64,000 nucleotides of DNA from an uncultured Bacteroidales bacterium (GTDB lineage: Bacteria; Bacteroidota; Bacteroidia; Bacteroidales; Paludibacteraceae): contig CAMOUL010000002.1 of NCBI GenBank assembly GCA_946626605.1, forward strand, positions 62,001-126,000, in the 5' to 3' direction. This document shows, in pieces, positions 50,536-60,037 of the stretch. Position numbers and translations under genes: made by a program. Position 1 is the stretch's first letter; the number at the start of each line of letters is the position of its first letter. The notes beneath the pieces are model-generated. The model saw only the letters and a program-made list of their open reading frames with translations, was not told the origin of the DNA and made no database searches.

Positions 50536-51327
50536 CTAAAATTTGTAACTGAAACTTACGAACCATCCCCACTCGGACATGTACTGTGTGGGGATTTGTT
50601 GGTGTCTGACGAGATTATTCAGACCGAAATCATACCCGCTCTGCAACCGGTAACGGTCCCATTCCAGACCGCCGCCTACGCCCCATTGGATATTCGCGCG
50701 GACTAACTCATCCGCCATCCGGTCGTACGGCTCGGTCGCGATACCTTGACCCTTGAGCCACGTCTCCGTGCCGGCGCTCAGGTGGTTCTCGATATAGTCC
50801 GTCTGCGCCATGCCGATATGGAGCTGCGGACCCGTGTAGAAGAATAGATTCAGTTTTTTCCAGAGCGGAATCGTATAATATACCCTTACCGGTATGGTCA
50901 GGTTATGCGCTAACACACGGTGTTTGACGTACTCCGTCTGAACCGACGGAGCGTCCATCGACCGCCAGTGCTGCTCTCTCTGACCGTACAGCAAGGTATA
51001 ATACACACCCGTCTGCAGGCTGAAATGGATCGGCAGCAGGAACGTGAAATTGGCGCCGGCGCGTACGCCGTGAAGGTACATCTCCGGGAAGGTGAGACTG
51101 TGCGTCCGTTGTTGGTGTTGCGCGTACCCCACCTCGATGCGGTATTCCACACCAAACTGGTAACTCTCCTCGCGCACAACTTTTTTCGTCGGATCGAAGA
51201 ACGTGTTATCCGCTATCTGGTACGCCGGTTTATTGGGCTCGTCCGCCCACGCCATTCCTGCCCACAAACATGCCATGAAGAGGAGGATTCCTGCCTGTTT
51301 ATTCCTTAAACTGCCCATTTGTTTCAT
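50536..51327 (-). CDS. outer-membrane beta-barrel protein (porin family-like)
   Basis: Signal peptide, alternating barrel-like strands, terminal aromatic WGWFVSFSYKF. Confidence 0.65.
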   Translation of the reverse strand: MKQMGSLRNKQAGILLFMACLWAGMAWADEPNKPAYQIADNTFFDPTKKVVREESYQFGVEYRIEVGYAQHQQRTHSLTFPEMYLHGVRAGANFTFLLPIHFSLQTGVYYTLLYGQREQHWRSMDAPSVQTEYVKHRVLAHNLTIPVRVYYTIPLWKKLNLFFYTGPQLHIGMAQTDYIENHLSAGTETWLKGQGIATEPYDRMADELVRANIQWGVGGGLEWDRYRLQSGYDFGLNNLVRHQQIPTQYMSEWGWFVSFSYKF

Positions 51328-51362
51328 AATTTGCCTGCAAAATTACTGCTTTTTTTTGAAAT

Positions 51363-51387
51363 ATGCAAAAAAAATTGTATCTTTGCA
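51363..51387 (+). promoter_or_regulatory. promoter of MATE gene, part of compact divergent promoter
   Basis: TATCTTTG at 51379-51386 with minus-strand element just upstream. Confidence 0.7.
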
Positions 51388-51401
51388 CTCGATTTTGTAT
51401 C

Positions 51402-52808
51402 ATGACCTATACTTTTCGAGAAATAGTGCCCTATTATAAGCGAAATCTCAAAGTCGCTTTTCCCGTCATGCTCACCCAGCTCGGCGCGGCTCTGGTCGGT
51501 CTTGCGGATAGTATCATGGTGGGACATTACGGTACGGCGGACTTGGCGGCGGTCAGTTTCTCCAATGCCATCTTCTTCACCGTCATGGTCTTTGCCATGG
51601 GAGCCGTCATGGGCATCACGCCGCTCGTGGGACACGTCCACGGCCGCCTCGAGAAACTCCTCCGGCAGTCCGCGTCTGCCGAAGAGATTGCCCACAAGCA
51701 CGAGCAGGTCTCTTCGTATCTCGCTAACGGACTCATTTTCACCTTCCTCATGTGCCTGGCGTCCCTTTTGTTGCTGGCGCCTTGCATCCCCTATCTCGAT
51801 GCGTTCGGCCAGGAACCCGTGGTTATCGCGTGCGCGCGCCCGTACTATATATTAATAGTGCTCTCCATCATCCCTTTCCTGCTTTTCTGTTTCAGCAAGC
51901 AGTTCCTCGAGGGCTTGGGCAACACCACGGTCGCGATGGTGATCACGCTTGCGTGCAACCTCTTGAATATTCTCCTTAACTGGGTCTTCATCTTCGGTCA
52001 TTGGGGCTTTGAACCCATGGGAGCCAAGGGGGCAGGCATTGCTACCCTCATTGCCCGCGCGCTCATGCCGCTATGCTTCTTTGCTGTCATGTTCTGGAAG
52101 GCGGATTGGCGCAGATATATTGTCTCCCTGCGTAAGCGGATGATCACCCGCCGCGAGATTGAGCACCTGCTGGCGATCGGTACGCCTATCGGGCTGCAGT
52201 CTTTTGCGGAGGCTTTCCTCTTCACCGCCTCTTTCGTCATCATCGGCTGGATCAGCAAGGAAGCCCTGGCGGCGCACCACGTCGCCAACCAGATGTGTGA
52301 CCTCACTTTTATGTTGGCGCAGGGCATCGGAGCGGCTACTACCATCCGCGTCTCCCATCAACTCGGCAAAGGCGACCTACACGCCGTGCGAATGGCATCC
52401 ACCGCCTCCATCCATCTCTGTCTTCTTATGAACACCATCGGCGCAAGTATCATGTTTTTCTTCCGCTACCGGATCCCTTATATCTTCACCAACGACCCCG
52501 AGGTGGCGAATATCGCCTCTACCTTGCTGGTGATAGGCGCGCTCTTCCAGTACGCCGACGGACTCCAGTGTATCGGAGCCGCCATGCTGCGGGGCATTCA
52601 GGACGTACGTGTCCCCATGCGTATCGCCCTCTTCGCCTATATAGGTGTCGCCCTGCCCCTCGGACTATATCTGACCTTCCCTGCCGGCCTTGGCGCCAAG
52701 GGTATGTGGATGGCGTTTGTCATCGCCCTTGCGATCCCTGCCGTCCTCTTCCATATACGCTTTAACAGACAACTAAAACGACTGAAATATGAATCAAAAA
52801 GTCTTTGA
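51402..52808 (+). CDS. MATE family efflux transporter
   Basis: YYKRNLKVAFPVMLTQLGAALVGLADSIMVGHYGTADLAAVSF. Confidence 0.92.
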   Translation: MTYTFREIVPYYKRNLKVAFPVMLTQLGAALVGLADSIMVGHYGTADLAAVSFSNAIFFTVMVFAMGAVMGITPLVGHVHGRLEKLLRQSASAEEIAHKHEQVSSYLANGLIFTFLMCLASLLLLAPCIPYLDAFGQEPVVIACARPYYILIVLSIIPFLLFCFSKQFLEGLGNTTVAMVITLACNLLNILLNWVFIFGHWGFEPMGAKGAGIATLIARALMPLCFFAVMFWKADWRRYIVSLRKRMITRREIEHLLAIGTPIGLQSFAEAFLFTASFVIIGWISKEALAAHHVANQMCDLTFMLAQGIGAATTIRVSHQLGKGDLHAVRMASTASIHLCLLMNTIGASIMFFFRYRIPYIFTNDPEVANIASTLLVIGALFQYADGLQCIGAAMLRGIQDVRVPMRIALFAYIGVALPLGLYLTFPAGLGAKGMWMAFVIALAIPAVLFHIRFNRQLKRLKYESKSL

Positions 52809-54261
52809 CATCTTTGCTGAGATCTGCAAAGTGCCCCGTCCCTCCAAGCACGAGGAGCAAATCAGCCGCTGGCTGCAATCTTTCGCCGCTGCCCATGGTA
52901 TCGAGTGTGTCGCCGATGAGGCGATGAACGTCATCATGCGTGTCCCCGCTACACCCGGTTACGAGGACCGCGAGGGCGTCATCCTCCAGGCGCACATGGA
53001 TATGGTCTGTGAGAAGAACGGCGATGTCGCCCATGATTTCATGACCGATCCTATCGAGACGTATATCGACGGCGAGTGGCTCAAAGCCAAAGGCACCACC
53101 CTCGGCGGAGATGATGGTATAGGTATCTCCATGGCGCTCGCGGCGATCACCGATCCCGAGCTCCAGCACCCCGCTATCGAGTGTCTCTTCACCGTCGATG
53201 AAGAGACCGGACTCACCGGTGCCATGAAGCTCCGGGATGGCATGCTTCGCCATAAGCGCCTCATCAACCTCGACTCCGAGGACGACGGCCAGATCTTCAT
53301 CGGCTGCGCCGGCGGCATCGATACCTTGGCTAAAATGTACTATGATCCCATCAATCCATCATTAAGCGAAGCGGCTCATTCCATCATTCCCTCATTTGCC
53401 ATCCGACTTTCAGTCGGTGGCTTAATGGGCGGTCACTCCGGCGATGATATCAACAAAGGCCGCGCCAACGCCAACCAGATCCTCGTCTGGTTCCTCGCGC
53501 GTATCATCCCCCAGACCGAAGTGCAGCTCGCGTCCATCAACGGCGGTAACCTCCGCAATGCCATCGCCCGCGAAGCGGAAGCCGTCATCGCCATCCCCAT
53601 GGCTTTCAAGGAGCAGATACGCATTGAGTGGAACCATTTCGTAGCGCAGATGGAGCAGGTCTTCGGCGCCGTGGAGACGGACATGCGCCTCGATCTCGAG
53701 ACGACCGACATGCCCGATACTTTCATCCCCTCCGACAAGGCCTACCGCCTCGTCATGGCGCTTTGCGAGTGCCCCCACGGCATGATCGCCATGAGTCACG
53801 ACATCCCCGGCCTCGTCGAGACCTCCACCAACCTCGCCTCCATCAAGATGAAGCAAGAATCGACCATGTATGGTCGATCATATATCGAGGTCAATACGTC
53901 GCAAAGGTCTTCCAAAGAATCCTCCAAGCACCATCTCAAATGGGTCGTTGAGCAGGCGCTCTCTATGGCTTGCGACGAAGTGACCCACGGCGACGGGTAC
54001 CCCGGATGGACTCCCAACCCCTCTTCGCCGCTTCTCGACATCACCAGGAAAGCCTATATCGACCTCTTCAAATCCGAGCCCAAAGTGCTGGCGATCCATG
54101 CCGGTCTGGAGTGCGGACTCTTCCTCGAGAAGTACCCCTATCTCGACATGGTCTCCATCGGTCCGCAGATGTACGGCGTCCACTCCCCCCAGGAGCGTCT
54201 CTCCATCCCCTCCACCGACCGCTGCTATTCCTGGCTCTGCCAGATCCTTAAAACGCTGTAA
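52789..54261 (+). CDS. pepD: aminoacyl-histidine dipeptidase
   Basis: VPRPSKHEEQISRWL, VILQAHMDMVCEKN, TTLGGDDGIGISMALA, GGHSGDDINKGRANANQIL. Confidence 0.94.
   Translation: MNQKVFDIFAEICKVPRPSKHEEQISRWLQSFAAAHGIECVADEAMNVIMRVPATPGYEDREGVILQAHMDMVCEKNGDVAHDFMTDPIETYIDGEWLKAKGTTLGGDDGIGISMALAAITDPELQHPAIECLFTVDEETGLTGAMKLRDGMLRHKRLINLDSEDDGQIFIGCAGGIDTLAKMYYDPINPSLSEAAHSIIPSFAIRLSVGGLMGGHSGDDINKGRANANQILVWFLARIIPQTEVQLASINGGNLRNAIAREAEAVIAIPMAFKEQIRIEWNHFVAQMEQVFGAVETDMRLDLETTDMPDTFIPSDKAYRLVMALCECPHGMIAMSHDIPGLVETSTNLASIKMKQESTMYGRSYIEVNTSQRSSKESSKHHLKWVVEQALSMACDEVTHGDGYPGWTPNPSSPLLDITRKAYIDLFKSEPKVLAIHAGLECGLFLEKYPYLDMVSIGPQMYGVHSPQERLSIPSTDRCYSWLCQILKTL
53366..53417 (+). repeat. mini-hairpin pair in pepD
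   Basis: GC-GAA-GC (53366-53372) and CCGACT-TTC-AGTCGG (53403-53417). Confidence 0.75.
53859..53878. repeat. 20-bp palindrome in pepD related to 44189-44208
   Basis: ATCGACCATGTATGGTCGAT; central 2 bp imperfect. Confidence 0.9.
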
Positions 54262-54277
54262 TATATCATCTATGATC

Positions 54278-55975
54278 ATGAAAAAACTATTTTCGCTAAT
54301 GGCCCTCTCATTCTGCGTGGTGGCAGTCATGGCGACCGACCGGAAGGTGCCGGAGCCGATCGACACGCTCCTCGAGCGCTTTGACCACAAACCCGGACTG
54401 AAGACGGCGCAGGCCTTCTTTGCCTACATGGATAAGGAGGAGTTTATGGACGAACCGGTGGTCTTCACCGCCGCCACGCCTCTCGACACGATGAAAGCTC
54501 TCGTATGGTACTGGGCGGGCGAGTGGTATTATGCCGAGCAGGACTACCCGCGCGCCGAGAAGAACCTCCTGCGCGCACTCGAGCTGATGGAGTACGCCGA
54601 TGAGAAATCTATCTCCGACAACCTCGCGATGTTAGGCCTCGCCTACATGCGGCAGTCGAAATACGACGAGGCGCTGCATTACATGCGCCGTTGCTACCAA
54701 CTCGACAGCAAGAGCGGCGACCCCGATCGCATCTCTTCGTCCCTGAACACGATCGCCGGAACGCTCCTCGCGGCGGGCAATCCCGAGGAGGCGGAGGGCT
54801 ATATCCTTCGAGCTGTCACCTACGCCAAGCAGGCGGATAACCCCTCTCGCAGGGCGGTCATCTACGGCATGGCGAGCGAGATAGAGAACCGCCTCGATCA
54901 TCAGGACCTGGCGCTCCTTTATGCCGACAGCGCATGCATGGTGGAGGCCACTACCGGCAACCGCTACAAGATGGCGGTACGCCAGACGCAGAAAGCCTCT
55001 ATCCTCGTCGGCATGCAGCGTTACGACGAGGCGGAGCGGATCTTAGGCGACGTCGTGCCGTTCTTCCGGCAGTTTGGCGACCAGCTCTCTCTGGCGATAG
55101 CCCTGAATAAACGCGGTAAAGCGGCGAGCGGTCTGGGCCACGAGGAAGAGGCGGTGACCTACCTCTCCGAGGCGATCGACATCTGCCGCCGGATCGGTAA
55201 TCCCTATAACGAGGCGTACGCCCAACGCGCGATCTACGAGATTCTCTATAAGTCCAACCCCGATGCCGCGAGGGTTCATCTGGAGCGGTACCACCTGCTC
55301 AAGGACTCCCTCTACTCGCATGCTACAGCCGAGCAGGTAGCCCGCTTCAACGCAGAGTTCGGACGCGATGAGCTGGAGAAAGAGAAAGAGCAACTCACCC
55401 GCAGCAACCACCGCCTCGCGGGTATTGGAGTAGCGGTCGGCGTGGGCGCGATACTCTGTATCCTCGGCTCGCTCATCTGGTTCCGCAAGCGCCAGAGCAA
55501 GACCAACGAGCTGCTGAATACCGTCATGACGGAGCTCAACGAAGCGCGTCGCTCTCCGGCGCCGGCACCTGAACCGGAACCCGAGCCCGAACAAGCACCC
55601 GAACCCGAAGAGGATGTGGAATATTTGACGCAGGAGGACAAAACGTTCCTCAAGAAACTCATCCTCTCCGTCACGCAAATGATGGATCATCAGGCGGTTA
55701 CGGTCACTCAGATCGCCGACAAGATGTGCATGTCGCCCAAGACTCTCAACCGCCGGGTGAAGTATCTCACCGGCGAAGGTGCCAAGCGATATATGATGCG
55801 CATCCAGCTCGAGCAGGCACGTATCATGTTGCTCCAGGATCTCGATATTCCTATCGTCGAAGTAGGTAACTGCTGTGGCTTCGACGACCATAGTTCGTTC
55901 ACCAGAACCTTCACCCAAAACGTCGGAATGTCCCCTTCAGACTACCGTTTAAACCGCGGAAAAATGATAAATTAG
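54278..55975 (+). CDS. membrane-anchored TPR protein with C-terminal AraC-type HTH
   Basis: Signal peptide, TPR repeats, TM GIGVAVGVGAILCILGSLIWF, C-terminal ITQIADKMCMSPKTLNRRVKYLTGEGAKRYMMRIQLEQARIML. Confidence 0.85.
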   Translation: MKKLFSLMALSFCVVAVMATDRKVPEPIDTLLERFDHKPGLKTAQAFFAYMDKEEFMDEPVVFTAATPLDTMKALVWYWAGEWYYAEQDYPRAEKNLLRALELMEYADEKSISDNLAMLGLAYMRQSKYDEALHYMRRCYQLDSKSGDPDRISSSLNTIAGTLLAAGNPEEAEGYILRAVTYAKQADNPSRRAVIYGMASEIENRLDHQDLALLYADSACMVEATTGNRYKMAVRQTQKASILVGMQRYDEAERILGDVVPFFRQFGDQLSLAIALNKRGKAASGLGHEEEAVTYLSEAIDICRRIGNPYNEAYAQRAIYEILYKSNPDAARVHLERYHLLKDSLYSHATAEQVARFNAEFGRDELEKEKEQLTRSNHRLAGIGVAVGVGAILCILGSLIWFRKRQSKTNELLNTVMTELNEARRSPAPAPEPEPEPEQAPEPEEDVEYLTQEDKTFLKKLILSVTQMMDHQAVTVTQIADKMCMSPKTLNRRVKYLTGEGAKRYMMRIQLEQARIMLLQDLDIPIVEVGNCCGFDDHSSFTRTFTQNVGMSPSDYRLNRGKMIN

Positions 55976-56090
55976 GCACTTTGTCCGATTTTGTAAAATA
56001 ATTGTCCGCTTTTGCAAAAGCAATTTCGGAAATTTACACTACTTTTGCACCCGAATTCAATCGGGTGCTTTTTGTGCTGTTTACTCGGGC

Positions 56091-56258
56091 ATGGAAAACA
56101 AGAAAAATGACAATCAATCTACGCAGGAATCATCCTCCGTTTCGCAGTATCGCCATCAGGAAGCGAAAGACTTTACCAAGGAGGTGATCGAGGAGTTGTT
56201 CTCGTCCGACAAGTCTGATGCCGCCAAATCACCCGCGCGCACGCCCGATAAAAAATAG
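56091..56258 (+). CDS. 55-aa small ORF of unknown function
   Basis: MENKKNDNQSTQESSSVSQYRHQEAKDFTKEVIEELFSSDKSDAAKSPARTPDKK; TACTTTTG at 56040-56047. Confidence 0.55.
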   Translation: MENKKNDNQSTQESSSVSQYRHQEAKDFTKEVIEELFSSDKSDAAKSPARTPDKK

Positions 56259-56347
56259 TTACATATAGTATAGCAAACTTACAACGAATCAAAAATAATT
56301 AACCGAGGGGCAACCCTCACAGTATTAACATTCAAATCTCTAACATT

Positions 56348-59300
56348 ATGAGAAAATTAACTTTCTTAATTGCCCTGATGGCAGCAATCCTATGTCTGCC
56401 ACAAAGAGTAATGGCGCAGTATGATCATCCATTTTATTTTGATCAATACAGCTCTGCTCTTGGAACATTAGTGATTGGCGAGACTTACGATGCCAACTTG
56501 GCTCTTGTCAACGGTATGCATCTTCCGGTTCAATGGTCAACCTCTGATGCTAACATCCTTTCTGTAGATGAAAACGGAATCCTTACTCCGCACCAAATTG
56601 GTTCAGTTACGCTTTCTGCTCATACTGACGGAGATGCCAACTACAAAGCAAAGGATGCTCAGATTACGCTCAGTAATATTCAATATCCTCTTTCGGTTTT
56701 TCAAGGAGGAGAGGATTATGTGGATGTAACACCCGCCAATGCCAACAATATTTTTGGTGACGGGAAGGTGTCTTACGACTACGCAACTCACACTTTGACC
56801 TTCAATACTTGGACCAAGGATTTTACGCAGTTGCCCAATTTTGGCAATGTTGGAGGTGCTATGTTCTCGTATATGGTGGAAAATCAACCGCTTACGGTTC
56901 AGCTTGTAGGCACGAATACGATTACTTGTGGAGAACTCTTTTCAGTGAATACTCTCATCTTCTCTGGTAATGACGCGGCGCAAGATAAGTTAACAGTGAA
57001 CAGCATCGGTCATGCAGCAATCTCTGCATCCAATCAACTGACGATTGACAATGCATCATTGGTACTGAGCGAGACTTTTACGAGTCTGAGCCCCTCTCAG
57101 GACTTTACAGACTACGGTGTGTTCTGGGCTGGCAAATTATCAGTTATTAATGGAGGAAATTTCCACGCTACGGTTACCCCGAATACAGATCTCTCCTCAT
57201 GCGGTTCTTGCTTAGCGGTGGGAATTGTAAATACATCATTAGTGGGAAATATTCTCACGGAGCACGTTATTTGGTCTAATGACCCTGCCAACGAGGATGA
57301 TATCAATTACTACTATAAAACGAACGCAGACGATTTTATCGGTTGTTTCTTTGATGACCAAGGTGGTGCGATGCTTCCTTACGAGGTAGAAATTAGCAGT
57401 GATGCTCCTGTAGGTCCGACTCCTTCGACTCCTACGGGTCCGTCCTTCACTTGGAGCGAAAGACAAATAAACTTAGTGGACTTGAGTTGCTACAATGAGG
57501 GTGGAAAAGAGCAAGAAAATGGTCTCATCAATAATATCATTACTTCTCTGACGCAAACAAGGGACAAAAACGAAGACTATAATAACCCGTCTACTGTCGA
57601 ATCCTGTCAATTTAGTTACGGACGAATCGAGATAAGCGGTTGCGGTACCCTGAAGTTCAAATCCATTGCCGGAGATCTGACGGGTATCGTCATTACCGGT
57701 TCCATCTGGACAGCAACCAATCTTCCCGCTAATTGGACGTATGATGATGTAGCTGGCACCCTTACGTGGGTTGGTACGCCGGCTGAAGAGGTTACGCTTT
57801 CCGGAAATTTAAGTATATCGGTAAATTCTATTGAGTATTTCTACAGCCCGGCTGCGGCTCCGCGCATGGAAGAAGAATTCTGTGATGATTGGCAATGGTA
57901 CGAGATCACTGGTGCCCACACGGCAAAAGTTACTGGACCGCGTAATCTGGGCGGAAGCATAAATATCCCTGCATCGGTAGAAGATAACGGTGTTATCTAT
58001 TATATCAACGAGATTAATGAGTATGCCTTCTACCATCGCGGTCAACTGTCCAATGCCCTTATTGGGGAGAATGTTGCTAAAATCGGCGCACATGCTTTTG
58101 ATGGCTGTACTTGGATGACAGAGATTAGAATCGAAAGCCGCGTCGTAGAGTCTATCGGCGATGAGGCGTTTAAAGACTGTCTACTCCTGCATGGTCTCCA
58201 ATGTTATACAAGCCTGCCTCCTGTACTGGGTAACAACGCCTTCGAGGGTGACACCCGCTTGAATCATATTGATGTATATTCTTGGGTTGTATCGAATTAT
58301 CAAGGAACTGCCAATTGGTCGAACTACTCTTCCAAGATTACCGCTTTGTGGTCTAATCGTGCTATCGGAGAGAAATTTTTCTACCACAACCAGAAGACCA
58401 CCGGTGTATATGAGGTTACATCTGCTTCGCCGAAAGAGGTAAAAGTACTCCCGTACCCCGCAGATGTAAATGCTATCTATCCGATCACGTACGAAAGCAC
58501 GCTCGTTATTCCGGAGTCCCCGCTTTACATGAACTATGGATATGCGGTTACGGGTATTGCTGCCAATGCGTTCAAGAACATCACAGACATCAAGGTGGTA
58601 TCAATACCGCAATCTGTCCGTAGCATTGAAGCTGGTGCCTTCTCGGGTTGTACGAATGTGGAGAATGTGTTCTTCCTCTGGAACGACCCTACAACGGTTA
58701 CTTGGGCAGATGGAAACGTAGGTGCAGAATTTGCAACGGCTGCAAGCGGTAACACAAAAATCTTCGTCCCCGAAGGAAAATTATTAGCTTATCAGGCATG
58801 GGCACCGGCATGGGCAGGTTGCATGGTTGAAAGCGCATTTGAGGATGTTACGGCTTCACAAGATCCTCACGATGTCGTTTTCTACCGCACTTATTACAAC
58901 AGTTCTAAAGATTTAATGCTGCCGCCTGATGTATGGGCATACGTAGGCTATGTAGAAAACGAAGAGTTCAAGTTGCATACCATTGCTTTCGACGGAGAGA
59001 TCGTACCTGCCGGAACGGCTGTAGTGCTGCGCTCTTTCTCGCCGGAATACCGCTTGATTGCTATGAAGCCTGTGGCTGAGCCTTACACAGGCACGAACCA
59101 ACTCCGCGGTACGGATGTGAATATTCCGAGAACCAGTGTTGGAAATAATGGCGAAAATGTTTACGTTCTTGGTAAGGAAGCTTGGATTGGAGGCAACCGT
59201 CAAGAGGGCATGGGTCTGTACAAGTACACCGGCGCAACCTTAGGCGCACACAAGGCATATCTCATCTATGATGGTTCTGGTTCCGGTTCAAGCAATCAGC

Positions 59301-59464
59301 AAAATGCCCCTGTACGCTTCCTCTTCAATCGTGACGAACAGGCTACGGGCTTTGAGAATGTTCAAGAGGGTAATGCATCCTGCTCCAAGATCCTGCGTGA
59401 CGGTCAGTTGATCATCATTAAGGACAACAAGGAGTACAACGCGCAAGGTCTAATCATAAAATAA
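56348..59464 (+). CDS. large secreted surface protein with Big-like and BspA-type leucine-rich repeats
   Basis: Signal peptide; QWSTSDANILSVDENGILTPHQIGSVTLSA (Ig-like); AFKNITDIKVVSIPQSVRSIEAGAFSGCTNVENVFF (BspA LRR); C-terminal DGQLIIIKDNKEYNAQGLIIK. Confidence 0.8.
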   Translation: MRKLTFLIALMAAILCLPQRVMAQYDHPFYFDQYSSALGTLVIGETYDANLALVNGMHLPVQWSTSDANILSVDENGILTPHQIGSVTLSAHTDGDANYKAKDAQITLSNIQYPLSVFQGGEDYVDVTPANANNIFGDGKVSYDYATHTLTFNTWTKDFTQLPNFGNVGGAMFSYMVENQPLTVQLVGTNTITCGELFSVNTLIFSGNDAAQDKLTVNSIGHAAISASNQLTIDNASLVLSETFTSLSPSQDFTDYGVFWAGKLSVINGGNFHATVTPNTDLSSCGSCLAVGIVNTSLVGNILTEHVIWSNDPANEDDINYYYKTNADDFIGCFFDDQGGAMLPYEVEISSDAPVGPTPSTPTGPSFTWSERQINLVDLSCYNEGGKEQENGLINNIITSLTQTRDKNEDYNNPSTVESCQFSYGRIEISGCGTLKFKSIAGDLTGIVITGSIWTATNLPANWTYDDVAGTLTWVGTPAEEVTLSGNLSISVNSIEYFYSPAAAPRMEEEFCDDWQWYEITGAHTAKVTGPRNLGGSINIPASVEDNGVIYYINEINEYAFYHRGQLSNALIGENVAKIGAHAFDGCTWMTEIRIESRVVESIGDEAFKDCLLLHGLQCYTSLPPVLGNNAFEGDTRLNHIDVYSWVVSNYQGTANWSNYSSKITALWSNRAIGEKFFYHNQKTTGVYEVTSASPKEVKVLPYPADVNAIYPITYESTLVIPESPLYMNYGYAVTGIAANAFKNITDIKVVSIPQSVRSIEAGAFSGCTNVENVFFLWNDPTTVTWADGNVGAEFATAASGNTKIFVPEGKLLAYQAWAPAWAGCMVESAFEDVTASQDPHDVVFYRTYYNSSKDLMLPPDVWAYVGYVENEEFKLHTIAFDGEIVPAGTAVVLRSFSPEYRLIAMKPVAEPYTGTNQLRGTDVNIPRTSVGNNGENVYVLGKEAWIGGNRQEGMGLYKYTGATLGAHKAYLIYDGSGSGSSNQQNAPVRFLFNRDEQATGFENVQEGNASCSKILRDGQLIIIKDNKEYNAQGLIIK

Positions 59465-59477
59465 GGAGGACACAACT

Positions 59478-59618
59478 ATGACAAAAAATATGTATATCCA
59501 ACCCTCTGTTTCCGTAACAGAAATGCTGATGGTTCAAACTCTGTGCGCAAGCGGCGGTTCAGGTTCTACAACCTTTTCGCCTCTGAACTCAGGCGCAACG
59601 ACGGATGTGCAGCTATAA
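59478..59618 (+). CDS. 46-aa small protein with GG-containing, Ser/Thr-rich C terminus
   Basis: MTKNMYIQPSVSVTEMLMVQTLCASGGSGSTTFSPLNSGATTDVQL; AAGGAGG 5-15 nt upstream. Confidence 0.6.
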   Translation: MTKNMYIQPSVSVTEMLMVQTLCASGGSGSTTFSPLNSGATTDVQL

Positions 59619-59676
59619 TCAAATCAGCAAATCAACCCTGGCGTAGAGACCAACGTCCAGTGGTAATTATCCCAAC

Positions 59677-59736
59677 TATTTCATTTTTTCAAAGGGAGCG
59701 GCCGCAAGACCGCTCTCTTGTTTTATATCCCTCTTG
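59677..59736 (+). terminator. terminator-bearing 60-bp repeat, copy 1
   Basis: GAGCGGCC GCAA GACCGCTC then TCTTGTTTT; near-identical to 60038-60097. Confidence 0.8.
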
Positions 59737-59823
59737 CACGCTATCCGCAGGCTTATAAGGGGGCCGCACATTTGCTTTCTGCATGGCTCCTTTCTGCTCA
59801 TTGTTAATATTTTCTAAAAAATA

Positions 59824-59856
59824 TTTGCATATATCGAAAAAAAGTTGTACCTTTGC
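59824..59856 (+). promoter_or_regulatory. promoter of 47-aa ORF
   Basis: TTTGCATATATCGAAAAAAAGTTGTACCTTTGC. Confidence 0.8.
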
Positions 59857-59882
59857 AGCGGAATTTACTAACCGATACAACT

Positions 59883-60026
59883 ATGACTAAGAAAAGAAGA
59901 CAAGAAAACCTTGCTTATTTATTGGAAATCGAGCAAGATATGCTTAGGAAAGGCAAACGGCTGTCCCAGACTTTCTATGGCATGAAGCAAAGTGCCGAAG
60001 AGGCTTTGGAACTAATCGAAAATTAA
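59883..60026 (+). CDS. 47-aa small basic/helical ORF
   Basis: MTKKRRQENLAYLLEIEQDMLRKGKRLSQTFYGMKQSAEEALELIEN with clear promoter and terminator. Confidence 0.65.
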   Translation: MTKKRRQENLAYLLEIEQDMLRKGKRLSQTFYGMKQSAEEALELIEN

Positions 60027-60037
60027 TGATAAATCCA

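Noticed and set aside
53859-53878. Palindrome as a rho-independent terminator
   Set aside because: Lies mid-CDS in pepD with no U-tract.
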